A stretch of 44,453 bases of DNA from Gammaproteobacteria bacterium (GCA_012961165.1 DTZW01000035.1:1-44453); one strand, 5' to 3'; shown: positions 35,199-44,453, counted from the stretch's first letter. Numbers and translations: made by a program. Notes: a model not told the origin generated them from the sequence alone.

Positions 35199-35930
35199 AT
35201 GACTTACTTACTACTTGTTCTTGCAACTCTTGCGACCAGTATCATCTCAGGCGTCCTCAGTATGGCGGGTGGAATGATCCTGATGGGCGTGTTCGGCTTC
35301 TTCCTGTCAGTACCTGCAGCTATGGTGCTTCACGGGGTCGCGCAGACTTTTTCCAACGGCTCACGGGTCTGGCTCTATAGGCGCCATATAAAATGGCGGG
35401 TGCTGGGCTACTACTCTATCGGCGCATTCGCAGTTCTTGGCCTTTTTGCAACACTGACATTTGTACCCAGCATTGGACTGGTTTTTATCCTGATTGGCTG
35501 CTTCCCTTTTCTCGCACTTATTTTGCCAACGTCCATCAATCTGGATATGGAGCGGGGTCCTGTGTCTTTCTTTTCAGGCGTCATCGTCACAACCGCGCAG
35601 ATGTTGGCCGGAGCATCAGGACCGGTACTGGATATCTTTTATGTAAAAAGCGAGATGTCGAAGGAAGCCATTCTGGGTACCAAAGCAGTCACCCAGACTC
35701 TGGGGCATATCCTGAAGTTGATTTATTACGCGATCATCATGACCATCGCCAGCGATCTGATTCCTGTCTGGGTAATTCCCGCTGTAGTCGCTGCTGCAAT
35801 ACTTGGTAATTACTGTGCAAGCCTGCTCGTCACCCGCATGAGTGACCACCAGTTTAAAAAGATTGGCCGCTACGTCATCAGGTTCATCTGTGTCATCTAC
35901 ATCGGCAAAGGTGTTGCAGAACTGATTTAG
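35199..35930 (+). CDS. TauE/SafE-family membrane exporter
   Basis: A 243-residue membrane protein with seven to eight hydrophobic helices in two related halves. ISGVLSMAGGMILMGVFGFFLS in the first half and the second-half segment FSGVIVTTAQMLAGASGPVLDIFY are typical of TauE/SafE. Members export sulfite, sulfoacetate or other organic anions. It is divergent from a LysR regulator, the usual arrangement. Its stop overlaps the giant carboxylase stop by 4 bases. Confidence 0.88.
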   Translation: MTYLLLVLATLATSIISGVLSMAGGMILMGVFGFFLSVPAAMVLHGVAQTFSNGSRVWLYRRHIKWRVLGYYSIGAFAVLGLFATLTFVPSIGLVFILIGCFPFLALILPTSINLDMERGPVSFFSGVIVTTAQMLAGASGPVLDIFYVKSEMSKEAILGTKAVTQTLGHILKLIYYAIIMTIASDLIPVWVIPAVVAAAILGNYCASLLVTRMSDHQFKKIGRYVIRFICVIYIGKGVAELI

Positions 35931-38900
35931 GCAGACTCGCCAGCACTGTCAGCAACAGGTTTAATGACAAAGAGCAAATCCCCCTCGTTAACCTGTTGGC
36001 CGGTAGTAATGTTGATTCTGGTTATCTCGTATCGACCATCACCGGCGTACAATTCACCATCATCCCCGGAGAATGTATTGAGATTGACCGGCGTGAACAT
36101 CTTCATCGCTTCAAGCTGGCACAAAACATCGTCCGTCCCCACCACATCACCAACGTTGACATACTCAGGCTCTGATGGTGAAGGTGTTCTGTAGAAAACA
36201 CCCGTCGATGGTGACAGCACCTTTAACTCATCGCTGTCATCGATCTTCAGCATTTCGATACTCAGGCCGGAACCAACGGAGCCCGACGCTTCCTCAATTT
36301 CCTTGATCAGGTCTTCCGCATCAATTCGATCAAGATACGCAGGCAGGTAGCCAGTATCGTATTCGCCGCCCAGAAAGACATCATCCCTCAGGATTCTCTT
36401 TATCAGTGAGATGTTCGTACAAATACCGTTGATCACTACCCGATCAAGATACTCAGCCATTTTGTTAACAGCATCGTTTCGGTTTTTGCCATGACAAATG
36501 ATCTGGATGATCAGAGAATCATAGAAAGGCGAAACCACCTTGCCGTCACCCGCCATAGAGATAAGCTGGATGTGGTCCTCCTCAGGCAGCACACATTTTG
36601 TGATTTCACCTGGCGTCGGGACAAACGAGACACTACCATCAGCGTCTAATACTGCTTTTTCGGCATTGACCCGCACTTCCAGGCCATAGCCCTTCCCGAG
36701 GAATTTCATCTTCTCGATTGAATCACCGGACGCGATCTGGAATTGCTTCTCAACGATATCAACACCCGTCACCACTTCTGTCACCGGATGCTCAACCTGA
36801 AGCCGGGTATTCATCTCCATGAAATAGATCGCATCGCTTGGAACATCGTATATAAACTCAACGGTTCCTGCGCCGGTGTAGTTCACCGCATCGGCAATCT
36901 TCTCGGCATAGGATAGTACTTTCTCTCTCCATTTCTTTGGCAGCATGGTAGAACCGGATTCTTCCATCAGCTTCTGGTTGTTTCTCTGCACGCTGCAATC
37001 TCGAATGCCAATCACTCGCGTGTTTCCATGCGTGTCTCGTAGCAACTGGGCTTCGATATGACGGAGGTTGGTGACAAACTTTTCAATATAGAGGTCACCA
37101 TTGCCAAAGGCAGCTTTTGCTTCGGTGGTCACCTGGTGAAACAGTTGGTGCAGTTGCTCCGGCTTGCGAACGACCTGGATGCCTTTACCACCGCCACCGT
37201 GAACAGCCTTCAGCAGTACCGGGTAGCCGATCTGTTCAGAAATCTCGGCTGCCTTTTCACTGGAGTCGACAATACCGTGGCTGCCGGGTACCACTGGCAC
37301 ATCAATGCTCATCGTTGTGTTGATGGCGTTGGATTTGTTGCCCATGGTTTCCATAGACATGACACTTGGCCCAATAAAATTAACGCCATGCTTACGAACA
37401 AGGTCTGCAAAGTTCGGGTCTTCAGAAAGAAAACCAATGCCCGGATGCAGGGAGTCGACCCTCTCAGCATCAGCAATGCTGATAACCGACCTGGCATTCA
37501 GGTAACTTTCATCGGAGGTATTACCACCAATGCAGACCAGCGAATGTTTAGGGTCGTCACTCACCATGTCAGCCGGCACAGATTCCATATCCGGGTCTGA
37601 CTGGATCAGGACCACCTCATGACCGAGCGCCTTGGCTCTTGAGACCAGCTTGACGGCTGTACATCCCCTTGCATGAATAAGGACTCTTTTAACGGGTCGA
37701 ATCAGCTCTTCTTCTTTGGGGATATTAAGCTCGACCAGTGGACGCTGGGCTTCCAGGACGCCCGACATGACTCGGTCAACAACCTGCTCCACAGTTTCAC
37801 TGGGCACAGGAATGGTCGGGTCAATTTTCCTTAACTCAACATCGTGATCTTCAGAGAACGGATGCTTCACCAGTCCAGCCATAGAACCTTCGTTAAGCGA
37901 CAGGTAGTTACTTAACAGACACTGGTAGGGCAAATTGCGCTCTACGACAGCCTGACCGGCAAATGGCATTCTTGCGCCGCTCAGGTAGTAGGTTTGTACC
38001 AGCGGGTGGGTAACAAAACTTGCCTGGGCACCACCGGTACAATGTCCGAACCCGAACATGATGATGGGCAGATCATTGTCCCGGATAAATCGGGTAATAC
38101 GGTCGTTAATAGCAGCCATGGTAAAGAGCGCGGCGGCTCCTTCTTTGGTCTGCATGCCGCCCGATGAAATAAAGCATATAACCGGAAGCCGCTGCTTCGC
38201 GCACTCAACCAGCAATTGGCAAAATCGGACGCAGTCCGAGTTATCAATACTGCCTGCCTGGAACGCCACATTAGACAGAACCAGCCCTGCACGGTAACAA
38301 CCCTTCTCGGTTTTAAAATCACCGGTACCTGTAATCAGGCCATGAGGTCGAACGCCCGCCTTAAGGGCCTGCTCAATTGAAGGCCTGAACGTCGGGAAGG
38401 AGCATGGGTTAGCTGACATCAACGAGCCACCTATCTCTTCAAAATGCTCTACGTACTTCTCAATGATCGTCTCAAAGCTGGTGCGCTTGGATCTGTTTTC
38501 CTGGTTCAGGAACTCGTTGAACAGAAGGTCGCGATAGGCGATGGTCAGTCTGTTCCAGAAATCTTTTCTTCGCCCAATTCGAACTGGCTCAATCTTCCCT
38601 TCAAATTTTCTGCCAGTTCGGCGTGATGAGTAATATTCAGGCAGGACCTTTTCAAAGAAGAAACTGACCACGACAAACAAAGTATCGGACTTGTCTTTGT
38701 GAACGACCCGAATCCATTCCTCGACTGATTTCAGAAAATTCATACAACCTGAATGACCGGCAAGCTCTTCCATCCAGCCAGAGAAAGACTGCTGAACATC
38801 TGCCGCGGTGAAACCTTTAAACGCTTTGAGCTTCAGCACATCCTGGATAGATTTATCCAACAGACCAGCCACAAAATCCCGTTGCATGCGTTTGGATTCG

Positions 38901-40837
38901 TTTGCTTCCCTCGCCATCGAGACCAGGTCCGCGATCATATTATCGTACACAAAGTCGAACAGGATCAGGTTTCTGCAAGTGCCAATAAACTCTTCACGAA
39001 TGTCTTCATCCAGAATGACGTCCAGAATATCCACATCGGCACCTGGCTCTGTGTCGCTTGTGTCTGATTTTCGCTCAACATGGGAACCCAATGCATCTTC
39101 AAGAAGTCGGCGATTTAGCGGCGTGACTGACGCGCCCTCACCGGCGACCAGCTCAGTGCTGGCTGCAGAAAGATTGACACCCGCCAGTCTTTCCTCATCG
39201 TACAGAGATTCGCCTTCCAGGATAATGTTCAGCTCTGATAATAGCTGGGCCAGCAGGAAGACCTCGTTCTTCTCTTCAATATAGGAAACATCGAACAGCT
39301 TTTTACCTTCGAAACTGAATCGGGCCTTGAGGTCACGCCTAAATGGGTCGGTGGCCTCGGAGAGAGTTTTTAGCAACCCCTTGACGTCTTTGACATCCCC
39401 GGTCGCCAGGAAGTAGCTGCTGGTCTGCGTGTCACCGAGATGCTGGATTAATGCGCTGAGGTTATCCTCTGCGCTCGACTTCCACCTGTTATAGAGGTGA
39501 AGGCCAGACATCAGGCAAATTTCCTTTTTCGCCGAGTCAAAGTTTGCCTGTGGCTCACCAAAAATGAACTGGGCAATTCGACCGCGCTCAGCACCAGTTT
39601 CCTCGCGTTTATCCTGGAAGTTTTTCCAGGCTTTGTTAAGCGAATCTTCGTACAGGACTTTATCCGGATCCTGAAGCCAGCCCAGGAAGGCAGTGCGGCG
39701 CTCACGATGGATACGCTGCGAGAGTTCCCCCTCGGGGACCTCCGCGTCAACCAGACGCCCGTACTGGGTAACGGTTGTACTCTGGATTCTCCGGCGCAGG
39801 CCCAGGTACCTCAAGTATCGAAAAGCCACACCAAACACGTTTGGATATTCGGTGGGGGAGGTTCGGAGCTTCAATGTCGAACTGGCATGCACCGCCGCCA
39901 TTGTCGGGCTCAGGTTGAAGTAGCGGTTGATATTGCGATGGTAATGATCCAGCACTTCGGGATGCTCAGAAACAAACTTCTTGGTGCCCTCCTCGATAGA
40001 GGTGATACCTGAAACTATTGCATTTCGCAGGTTTTCAATTTTCCCAATTTCACCTGGATCGTAATCAACGATGCCGTCAATGTTCCCCTGCTTGTACAGC
40101 TCATAAGAAGACACGCCAACAAATTTGGCGCATTCCTGCCACGACAGGTTGTATCGCCTAACTAGGCTGGCAAGGCTCTTGGGGTGAATGGTGTTGAACA
40201 CCCCGGTTCGCAGTGACAATAGGAGGTTGCTGGACGCTAAGGGAATCGCGCCACCGGAATATCCCTGACCAATGATGATACCGAGTGTCGGGACGTCGAC
40301 ATTACAAAGTTCAGCAATCAACCCTGATATTGCGTGCGCCTGGTTGTTTCCATTGGCCTCTTCATACGGATCCGCGCCAGGCGTATCCATAAAAGTCACA
40401 ATGGGCATTGAACGAACACCAAATTCGCTCGCGAGTTTTGCTGCAGCGTTATGGTGCTCCGGCCCCCAGACGCCGGTTACATGAGCCCGGTTTTGTGTAA
40501 TCAGGCCAATTCGGCGTGGTGTCCCGTTGAAATCAAACTCGAGTTCAGCGGCATACATTGGACCATTCTCAACTTCGTTGAATATGGGCACGTCCAAAGC
40601 CCTGACAATTTCCTTTGAACCAGGACGAGTCGACTCTTCGGTTGGCGCGACAGTTGCCTCGATATAGGCATCTACCTCCATATTACGAAGGCTATCCAGC
40701 TCTTTCTCGATTTGTTGTTCTGCCAGCAAGCCCCGCATAACTGATGCCGGTTCTTTACGGGGAAACAACGAGAAGTCCTTCGCCAGACTTTCGGCATTCA
40801 AATACAACTGATCAACGGAGGTGGGTTCTTGTCCCAT
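35927..40837 (-). CDS. Single-chain acyl-CoA carboxylase: CT-alpha, CT-beta, biotin carboxylase, BCCP
   Basis: One 1636-residue chain. About 90-290 is an AccA-like carboxyltransferase (MPIVTFMDTPGADPYEE; GIIIGQGYSGGAIPL). About 300-800 has no domain I recognise and is rich in charged helices. About 810-1030 is AccD-like (VICFISSGGMQTKEGA; FGFGHCTGGAQASF) without a visible N-terminal Cys4 zinc finger. About 1048-1500 is biotin carboxylase (ATP-grasp HGGGGKGI near 1213; EMNTRLQVEHPVTE near 1341). About 1535-1630 is the biotin carrier, with LEAMKM and biotinyl Lys K1579. It should carboxylate acetyl-CoA or a related acyl-CoA with ATP and bicarbonate. The NRGEIA start of BC is replaced by HARGCTA. 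Large, poorly studied proteins of this kind exist in some gammaproteobacteria. Substrate not shown. Confidence 0.9.
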   Translation of the reverse strand: MGQEPTSVDQLYLNAESLAKDFSLFPRKEPASVMRGLLAEQQIEKELDSLRNMEVDAYIEATVAPTEESTRPGSKEIVRALDVPIFNEVENGPMYAAELEFDFNGTPRRIGLITQNRAHVTGVWGPEHHNAAAKLASEFGVRSMPIVTFMDTPGADPYEEANGNNQAHAISGLIAELCNVDVPTLGIIIGQGYSGGAIPLASSNLLLSLRTGVFNTIHPKSLASLVRRYNLSWQECAKFVGVSSYELYKQGNIDGIVDYDPGEIGKIENLRNAIVSGITSIEEGTKKFVSEHPEVLDHYHRNINRYFNLSPTMAAVHASSTLKLRTSPTEYPNVFGVAFRYLRYLGLRRRIQSTTVTQYGRLVDAEVPEGELSQRIHRERRTAFLGWLQDPDKVLYEDSLNKAWKNFQDKREETGAERGRIAQFIFGEPQANFDSAKKEICLMSGLHLYNRWKSSAEDNLSALIQHLGDTQTSSYFLATGDVKDVKGLLKTLSEATDPFRRDLKARFSFEGKKLFDVSYIEEKNEVFLLAQLLSELNIILEGESLYDEERLAGVNLSAASTELVAGEGASVTPLNRRLLEDALGSHVERKSDTSDTEPGADVDILDVILDEDIREEFIGTCRNLILFDFVYDNMIADLVSMAREANESKRMQRDFVAGLLDKSIQDVLKLKAFKGFTAADVQQSFSGWMEELAGHSGCMNFLKSVEEWIRVVHKDKSDTLFVVVSFFFEKVLPEYYSSRRTGRKFEGKIEPVRIGRRKDFWNRLTIAYRDLLFNEFLNQENRSKRTSFETIIEKYVEHFEEIGGSLMSANPCSFPTFRPSIEQALKAGVRPHGLITGTGDFKTEKGCYRAGLVLSNVAFQAGSIDNSDCVRFCQLLVECAKQRLPVICFISSGGMQTKEGAAALFTMAAINDRITRFIRDNDLPIIMFGFGHCTGGAQASFVTHPLVQTYYLSGARMPFAGQAVVERNLPYQCLLSNYLSLNEGSMAGLVKHPFSEDHDVELRKIDPTIPVPSETVEQVVDRVMSGVLEAQRPLVELNIPKEEELIRPVKRVLIHARGCTAVKLVSRAKALGHEVVLIQSDPDMESVPADMVSDDPKHSLVCIGGNTSDESYLNARSVISIADAERVDSLHPGIGFLSEDPNFADLVRKHGVNFIGPSVMSMETMGNKSNAINTTMSIDVPVVPGSHGIVDSSEKAAEISEQIGYPVLLKAVHGGGGKGIQVVRKPEQLHQLFHQVTTEAKAAFGNGDLYIEKFVTNLRHIEAQLLRDTHGNTRVIGIRDCSVQRNNQKLMEESGSTMLPKKWREKVLSYAEKIADAVNYTGAGTVEFIYDVPSDAIYFMEMNTRLQVEHPVTEVVTGVDIVEKQFQIASGDSIEKMKFLGKGYGLEVRVNAEKAVLDADGSVSFVPTPGEITKCVLPEEDHIQLISMAGDGKVVSPFYDSLIIQIICHGKNRNDAVNKMAEYLDRVVINGICTNISLIKRILRDDVFLGGEYDTGYLPAYLDRIDAEDLIKEIEEASGSVGSGLSIEMLKIDDSDELKVLSPSTGVFYRTPSPSEPEYVNVGDVVGTDDVLCQLEAMKMFTPVNLNTFSGDDGELYAGDGRYEITRINITTGQQVNEGDLLFVIKPVADSAGESA

Positions 40838-40988
40838 ACTGCAAATATTCCAAAAAAAGACGGGAAAACTAGCTCAATGCCGGAAAGCTAGCCTACTTCA
40901 AAGCGTCAGTTCTTTCAACGAAATCGCTGTTGAATTAAGACCTAACTTTATGATTTTTGTCGGTTTTTCAGCTTTTCGTGCTCATCCG

Positions 40989-42497
40989 TCAGGTCTCTGT
41001 CAGGGGTATTTTACCAATCTTGCCCTGCCATTCCCGAGGGCCAGTGATATGGACGGACTCACCACGACTATCTACCGCCACAGTCACCGGCATATCTTCT
41101 ACTTCAAACTCATGCATAGCCTCCATACCGAGGTCTTCAAACGCCACTACCCGCGCGCTGCGAATGGCTTTGGAAACAAGGAATGCCGCGCCACCTACCG
41201 CCATCAGGTAGACCGCTTCATGCTTCCTGATGGCATCAATCGCTATCGGGCCGCGTTCCGCCTTACCGATCATCCCGAGGATGCCGGTATCCTCCAGCAT
41301 CATTTCTGTAAAGCCGTCCATCCTGGTGGCCGTCGTCGGCCCCGCGGGCCCAACGACCTCATCTCCAACCGGATCAACAGGCCCAACGTAATAAATAAAT
41401 CGCCCTTTCAGGTCTACGCCATCCGGCAGGCCCTCGTCTCTGATTCTTTTGTGCGCCGCATCTCGTCCAGTTAGCATCTTGCCTGACAGCAGAACCGTTT
41501 CCCCTGGCTGCCATTCCTTCATTTCATCCTTTGTGACCGTATCGAGATTCACCCTTCTGGCACCAGGGCCGGCTTCCCAGGTAATCGACGGCCAGTCATC
41601 AATATTCGGCACCTCAAGCTCGGCTGGACCAGTACCATCGAGGGTGAAATGTGCATGCCTTGTGGCTGCACAGTTCGGAATCATCGCCACAGGCAGGTTG
41701 GCAGCATGCGTTGGATAATCGAGGATCTTCACATCCAGCACTGTCGTCAGGCCACCCAGACCCTGGGCACCAATGCCGAGAGAGTTCACCTTGTCGAAGA
41801 TCTCCAGGCGCAGTTCCTCAACTCGGTTGGCAGGCCCTTTCTTCTGCAGATCCTGGATATCAATAGGATCCATTAGGGCTCGCTTGGCCAGCAACATCGC
41901 TTTCTCTGCCGTCCCTCCAATACCTATACCCAGCATTCCAGGCGGGCACCAGCCGGCGCCCATCGTAGGCACTGTTTTGATAACCCAATCGACGATACTG
42001 TCTGAGGGATTCAACATGACAAACTTCGCTTTCGCCTCTGACCCACCACCTTTCGCTGCGACACGCACTTCAACCTTATCGCCGGGCACAATTTCTGTGT
42101 GAATGACCGCAGGAGTATTGTCTTTGGTGTTTGTTCTCCTTCCCGCTGGATCTGACAGTACCGAAGCCCGCAACACATTTTCAGGCAGCTTGTAGGCGCG
42201 CCTTACACCCTCATTAATCATGTCTTCCAACGAGAGATCCGATTCAAACCTGACATCCATCCCGACAGACAGGAACACATTGACGATTCCCGTGTCCTGG
42301 CAAATTGGCCGATGACCTTCTGCACACATCCTTGAGTTGATCAGGATCTGCGCCATGGCATCGCGAGCAGCTGGAGATTCTTCCCTCTCATACGCCTCGG
42401 CAACCCCCCGAATGAAATCCGGCGGATGGTAATAGGAAATGTACTGCAGCGAGTCCTGAATGCTTTGGATCAGGTCCTCTTTGGTTATGACCGTCAT
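40989..42497 (-). CDS. Class I (iron-sulfur) fumarate hydratase
   Basis: A 502-residue class I fumarase with both domains in one chain. The alpha part (1-290) holds the 4Fe-4S ligands C66 (ICQDTG), C184 (GWCPPGM) and C276 (NCAATRH). The beta part (about 310-502) includes LSGKMLTGRDAAHKRI. It hydrates fumarate to malate in the TCA cycle; the cluster makes it oxygen-sensitive. Close relatives act on mesaconate or tartrate. GAGGGA upstream supports the ATG. It follows the MaoC gene after 33 bases on the same strand, and the carboxylase gene begins about 150 bases after it. Confidence 0.95.
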   Translation of the reverse strand: MTVITKEDLIQSIQDSLQYISYYHPPDFIRGVAEAYEREESPAARDAMAQILINSRMCAEGHRPICQDTGIVNVFLSVGMDVRFESDLSLEDMINEGVRRAYKLPENVLRASVLSDPAGRRTNTKDNTPAVIHTEIVPGDKVEVRVAAKGGGSEAKAKFVMLNPSDSIVDWVIKTVPTMGAGWCPPGMLGIGIGGTAEKAMLLAKRALMDPIDIQDLQKKGPANRVEELRLEIFDKVNSLGIGAQGLGGLTTVLDVKILDYPTHAANLPVAMIPNCAATRHAHFTLDGTGPAELEVPNIDDWPSITWEAGPGARRVNLDTVTKDEMKEWQPGETVLLSGKMLTGRDAAHKRIRDEGLPDGVDLKGRFIYYVGPVDPVGDEVVGPAGPTTATRMDGFTEMMLEDTGILGMIGKAERGPIAIDAIRKHEAVYLMAVGGAAFLVSKAIRSARVVAFEDLGMEAMHEFEVEDMPVTVAVDSRGESVHITGPREWQGKIGKIPLTET

Positions 42498-42530
42498 AAG
42501 ATTGTCCCTCTTATAAAAAATCAGGCTCAG

Positions 42531-43016
42531 CTAGTCACCGTACATGTAACGTATCAGGGATTCGGCTACACAAACCGGCTTGTCATTACCTTCTACTTCT
42601 ATAGTCACCTGACGTTTTACCTGGATGGTATTTGCGCCTTTCAATTCCGCAGACATTAGCGTGTGACGGGCCCGAACTTTCGAGTTAACAGGAACGGGCG
42701 CAGGGAATCGAACTTTATCCAGGCCGTAGTTTACTCCCATGAAAACACCTTCGAGGGCCTCTGGACGAAGCGGTGCGATGGATCCGCCTAAATGCACAAT
42801 GAGCGACAGGGTCAGGAAACCATGCGCAATCGTGACCTTGTAAGGTGACAACTGCGCAGACTTTTCAGGGTCGATATGAATAAACTGGTGATCCAGTGTC
42901 GCGTCAGCAAACAGGTTGATCCTGTCCTGGTCGATTACTAACCATTCACCGACACCTTCTTCCTGGCCCTCAATGCTCTTGTAGATTTCCAGAGCCTTAG
43001 CTGCTTTTTCTGACAT
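42531..43016 (-). CDS. MaoC-family hotdog enoyl-CoA hydratase
   Basis: A 161-residue MaoC protein. The hydratase motif with catalytic Asp and His is DATLDHQFIHIDPEKS and IAHGFLTLSLIVHLG. It should hydrate a trans-2-enoyl-CoA to an (R)-3-hydroxyacyl-CoA; NodN-like members of this length are often isolated. AAGGTG lies upstream of the ATG. Transcribed first in the run maoC, fumarase, carboxylase, which hints at a role in acyl-CoA metabolism. Confidence 0.9.
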   Translation of the reverse strand: MSEKAAKALEIYKSIEGQEEGVGEWLVIDQDRINLFADATLDHQFIHIDPEKSAQLSPYKVTIAHGFLTLSLIVHLGGSIAPLRPEALEGVFMGVNYGLDKVRFPAPVPVNSKVRARHTLMSAELKGANTIQVKRQVTIEVEGNDKPVCVAESLIRYMYGD

Positions 43017-43154
43017 GATTTGTTCACCTTAATTATTGAAATGTGGTTATTAAAAAGTTGCTATTGAAAAAAAATGCAGGATATCACATCCGTTTCAGAG
43101 GTTTCCTAGTTACGCCAAACCCATTAGCATGTACTAACACAGTCGATATAAACC

Positions 43155-44282
43155 ATGAACCCAGCCCCGAAGATCACCCTAACTATTGCATCTGCCGCCA
43201 TCTTCTTCGGTTGTTGGGTTCTGTTGATTCCCGCCCGGCAGGTACCAGCATATCTTCCCCCTGCCGTTATCCCGGCTCAACAAAAGGGGCCTGTTTTCGA
43301 CGCCCATTGGGTCTCCAACAACGAAACCAATGAAGCACATAGCGCCAGCATTGCCATCACCGACGGGAAGCCTGTAGCGGTCTGGTACGGCGGCACCGAA
43401 GAGGGACATCGTGACGTCGCCATTTTCAGCTCAAGCTTCGATGGCAAGTGGGCTACCCCGCGGGTAATTGCGGACCGAAATTCAACCGAACAGGCGTTGG
43501 GCCGGTATATCCGCAAAGTCGGCAACCCCACCCTCTATTCATGGCCCGACGGTCGGCTCGGCTTGTACTATGTCTCAGTTTCGATTGGCGGCTGGGCAGC
43601 CAGTTCCATCAACTACATGGAATCATTCGATCAGGGCATGCAATGGACCAGCCCAATCCGCCTGGTCACTTCGCCTTTCCTGAACATCAGCACACTGGTC
43701 CGCACGAAAGGGTTACCCCTGTCAGATGGAGGAGTGCAGCTACCCGTTTACCATGAGTTTCTGGGTAAGTTTTCAGAAACCCTGACACTCTCGAGCGACC
43801 TCACAGTCATGGACAAAGTCCGGATCTCACGAGGGAAACATTCACTACAGCCGGCTATCACCAACCTGGATGAATCTTCAGCCATTGGCCTTTTGAGATA
43901 TTCCGGAGATCCACCTGGCAGGGTATTGAGCGTATTTTCACAAGACGCTGGCGCTCACTGGTCGACGCCAGTCAGGACAGAACTTCCCAACCCCGATTCG
44001 GCTGTTTCAATCATCAACCCTGGAAACGGGTATCTGCTCCTTGCCTTAAATGACCTTGAAGATGGGCGCCACCGGCTGAGTCTTGCCATGGGCTCAGCGG
44101 ATGAGTGGACAATCGTGAAAGTGCTTGAGGAAGAAACCGCAACCAACCTTGACCACGAATATGAATTCTCGTATCCCTCCATGACAATCGGCCCAGATGG
44201 GTTCATTCATCTGGTTTATACCTGGAACCAGAAGCGTATCAAACACTTACGGTTCAACCGGGAATGGCTTGAGCGACCATAG
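43155..44282 (+). CDS. Sialidase-like Asp-box (BNR) protein
   Basis: A 375-residue protein with an N-terminal signal or anchor (about 8-28) and a beta-propeller. Two clear Asp-boxes are SFDQGMQW and SQDAGAHW (pattern SxDxGxxW), and SYPSMTIGPDGFIHLVYTWN near the end closes the propeller. Similar proteins are annotated exo-alpha-sialidase, but many lack proof of sialic acid cleavage, and the usual Arg triad cannot be confirmed here. Probably exported. The ribosome binding site is weak. It stands alone, divergent from the maoC-fumarase run. Confidence 0.82.
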   Translation: MNPAPKITLTIASAAIFFGCWVLLIPARQVPAYLPPAVIPAQQKGPVFDAHWVSNNETNEAHSASIAITDGKPVAVWYGGTEEGHRDVAIFSSSFDGKWATPRVIADRNSTEQALGRYIRKVGNPTLYSWPDGRLGLYYVSVSIGGWAASSINYMESFDQGMQWTSPIRLVTSPFLNISTLVRTKGLPLSDGGVQLPVYHEFLGKFSETLTLSSDLTVMDKVRISRGKHSLQPAITNLDESSAIGLLRYSGDPPGRVLSVFSQDAGAHWSTPVRTELPNPDSAVSIINPGNGYLLLALNDLEDGRHRLSLAMGSADEWTIVKVLEEETATNLDHEYEFSYPSMTIGPDGFIHLVYTWNQKRIKHLRFNREWLERP

Positions 44283-44321
44283 GCGGGCAAATTCAGGTCC
44301 CTGATGTCTCTATCCAAGCAG

Positions 44322-44453
44322 GGCTGAGGGCTCTCTATACCAGCGGGCTGAGGGCTCTTTATAGCTGAGGGCTCTTTATCAAAACAGCGCTGAAGGCTCT
44401 ATACCAGCGGGCTGAGGGCTCTCTATCAAAACAGCGCTGAAGGCTCTATACCA
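44322..44453. repeat. Short tandem repeat array at the window edge
   Basis: Six copies of GCTGAGGGCTCT or GCTGAAGGCTCT lie within 132 bases. In a higher-order unit of 47 bases, a 30-base block at 44377-44406 recurs exactly at 44424-44453 and reaches the last base, so the array continues beyond. No gene is seen in it. It lies just after the sialidase-like gene. Confidence 0.85.

Noticed and set aside
37058-40012. Several plus-strand open frames of 100-180 codons inside the giant carboxylase
   Set aside because: All lie opposite conserved domains and encode no recognisable protein.
44322-44453. Possible CRISPR array
   Set aside because: The repeat units are contiguous, short and imperfect, with no unique spacers and no cas genes nearby.

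Overview
The window looks like a chromosomal stretch, probably one assembled contig, from a free-living and possibly marine gammaproteobacterium. The best markers are lptF divergent from pepA-holC, then purU and valS, together with slyX, an MltB-type lytic transglycosylase, pilU, class I fumarase and a PaaI thioesterase. I see no rRNA, tRNA, CRISPR array, transposase or phage gene. The left edge cuts a nitrilase-family gene and the right edge stops inside a short tandem-repeat array, which is a common place for an assembly to break.

Layout. 1-9256 is a catabolic block: a small flavin-type oxidoreductase on the minus strand, then a plus-strand run of GH2 beta-glucuronidase, Rieske oxygenase, cytochrome P450, short-chain dehydrogenase, LLM-type flavin oxidoreductase, zinc alcohol dehydrogenase, SnoaL-like protein and a DUF3293 protein. 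Together these could free an aglycone from a glucuronide, hydroxylate it and oxidise it, but the substrate cannot be read from sequence. 9294-13839 holds a second SDR, a hydroxypyruvate isomerase-like protein, a MarR-GNAT fusion with a clear upstream palindrome, a TauD-type dioxygenase and an HpaI-type aldolase. 13840-18523 mixes small and envelope genes: a basic microprotein behind a direct repeat, a fatty acid desaturase, a CPXCG protein, a thioesterase, a lytic transglycosylase, an RDD protein and lptF.

18597-24656 is housekeeping (pepA, holC, a disordered protein, purU, valS). 24742-27348 is a minus-strand hisH-hisF-slyX-quinone reductase operon with no hisA between hisH and hisF. 27748-31400 is a tight trio of a DUF3604 lipoprotein, a parvulin-like isomerase and a HupE/UreJ membrane protein.

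The two most unusual genes lie to the right. 31470-32876 encodes a GntR/YtrA-type DNA-binding domain fused to a complete AIR synthase (PurM) domain of the kind I associate with Bacteroidota. A perfect 8-4-8 palindrome sits 9 bp upstream of its start, suggesting a purine-pathway enzyme that is also its own repressor, or a repressor using a PurM fold as sensor. 35927-40837 encodes one 1636-residue chain with all parts of a biotin-dependent acyl-CoA carboxylase, in the order CT-alpha, about 500 unassigned residues, CT-beta, biotin carboxylase, biotin carrier. That is a permutation of the eukaryotic order. It lies downstream of class I fumarase and a MaoC hydratase on the same strand. A sialidase-like Asp-box protein and the repeat array close the window.
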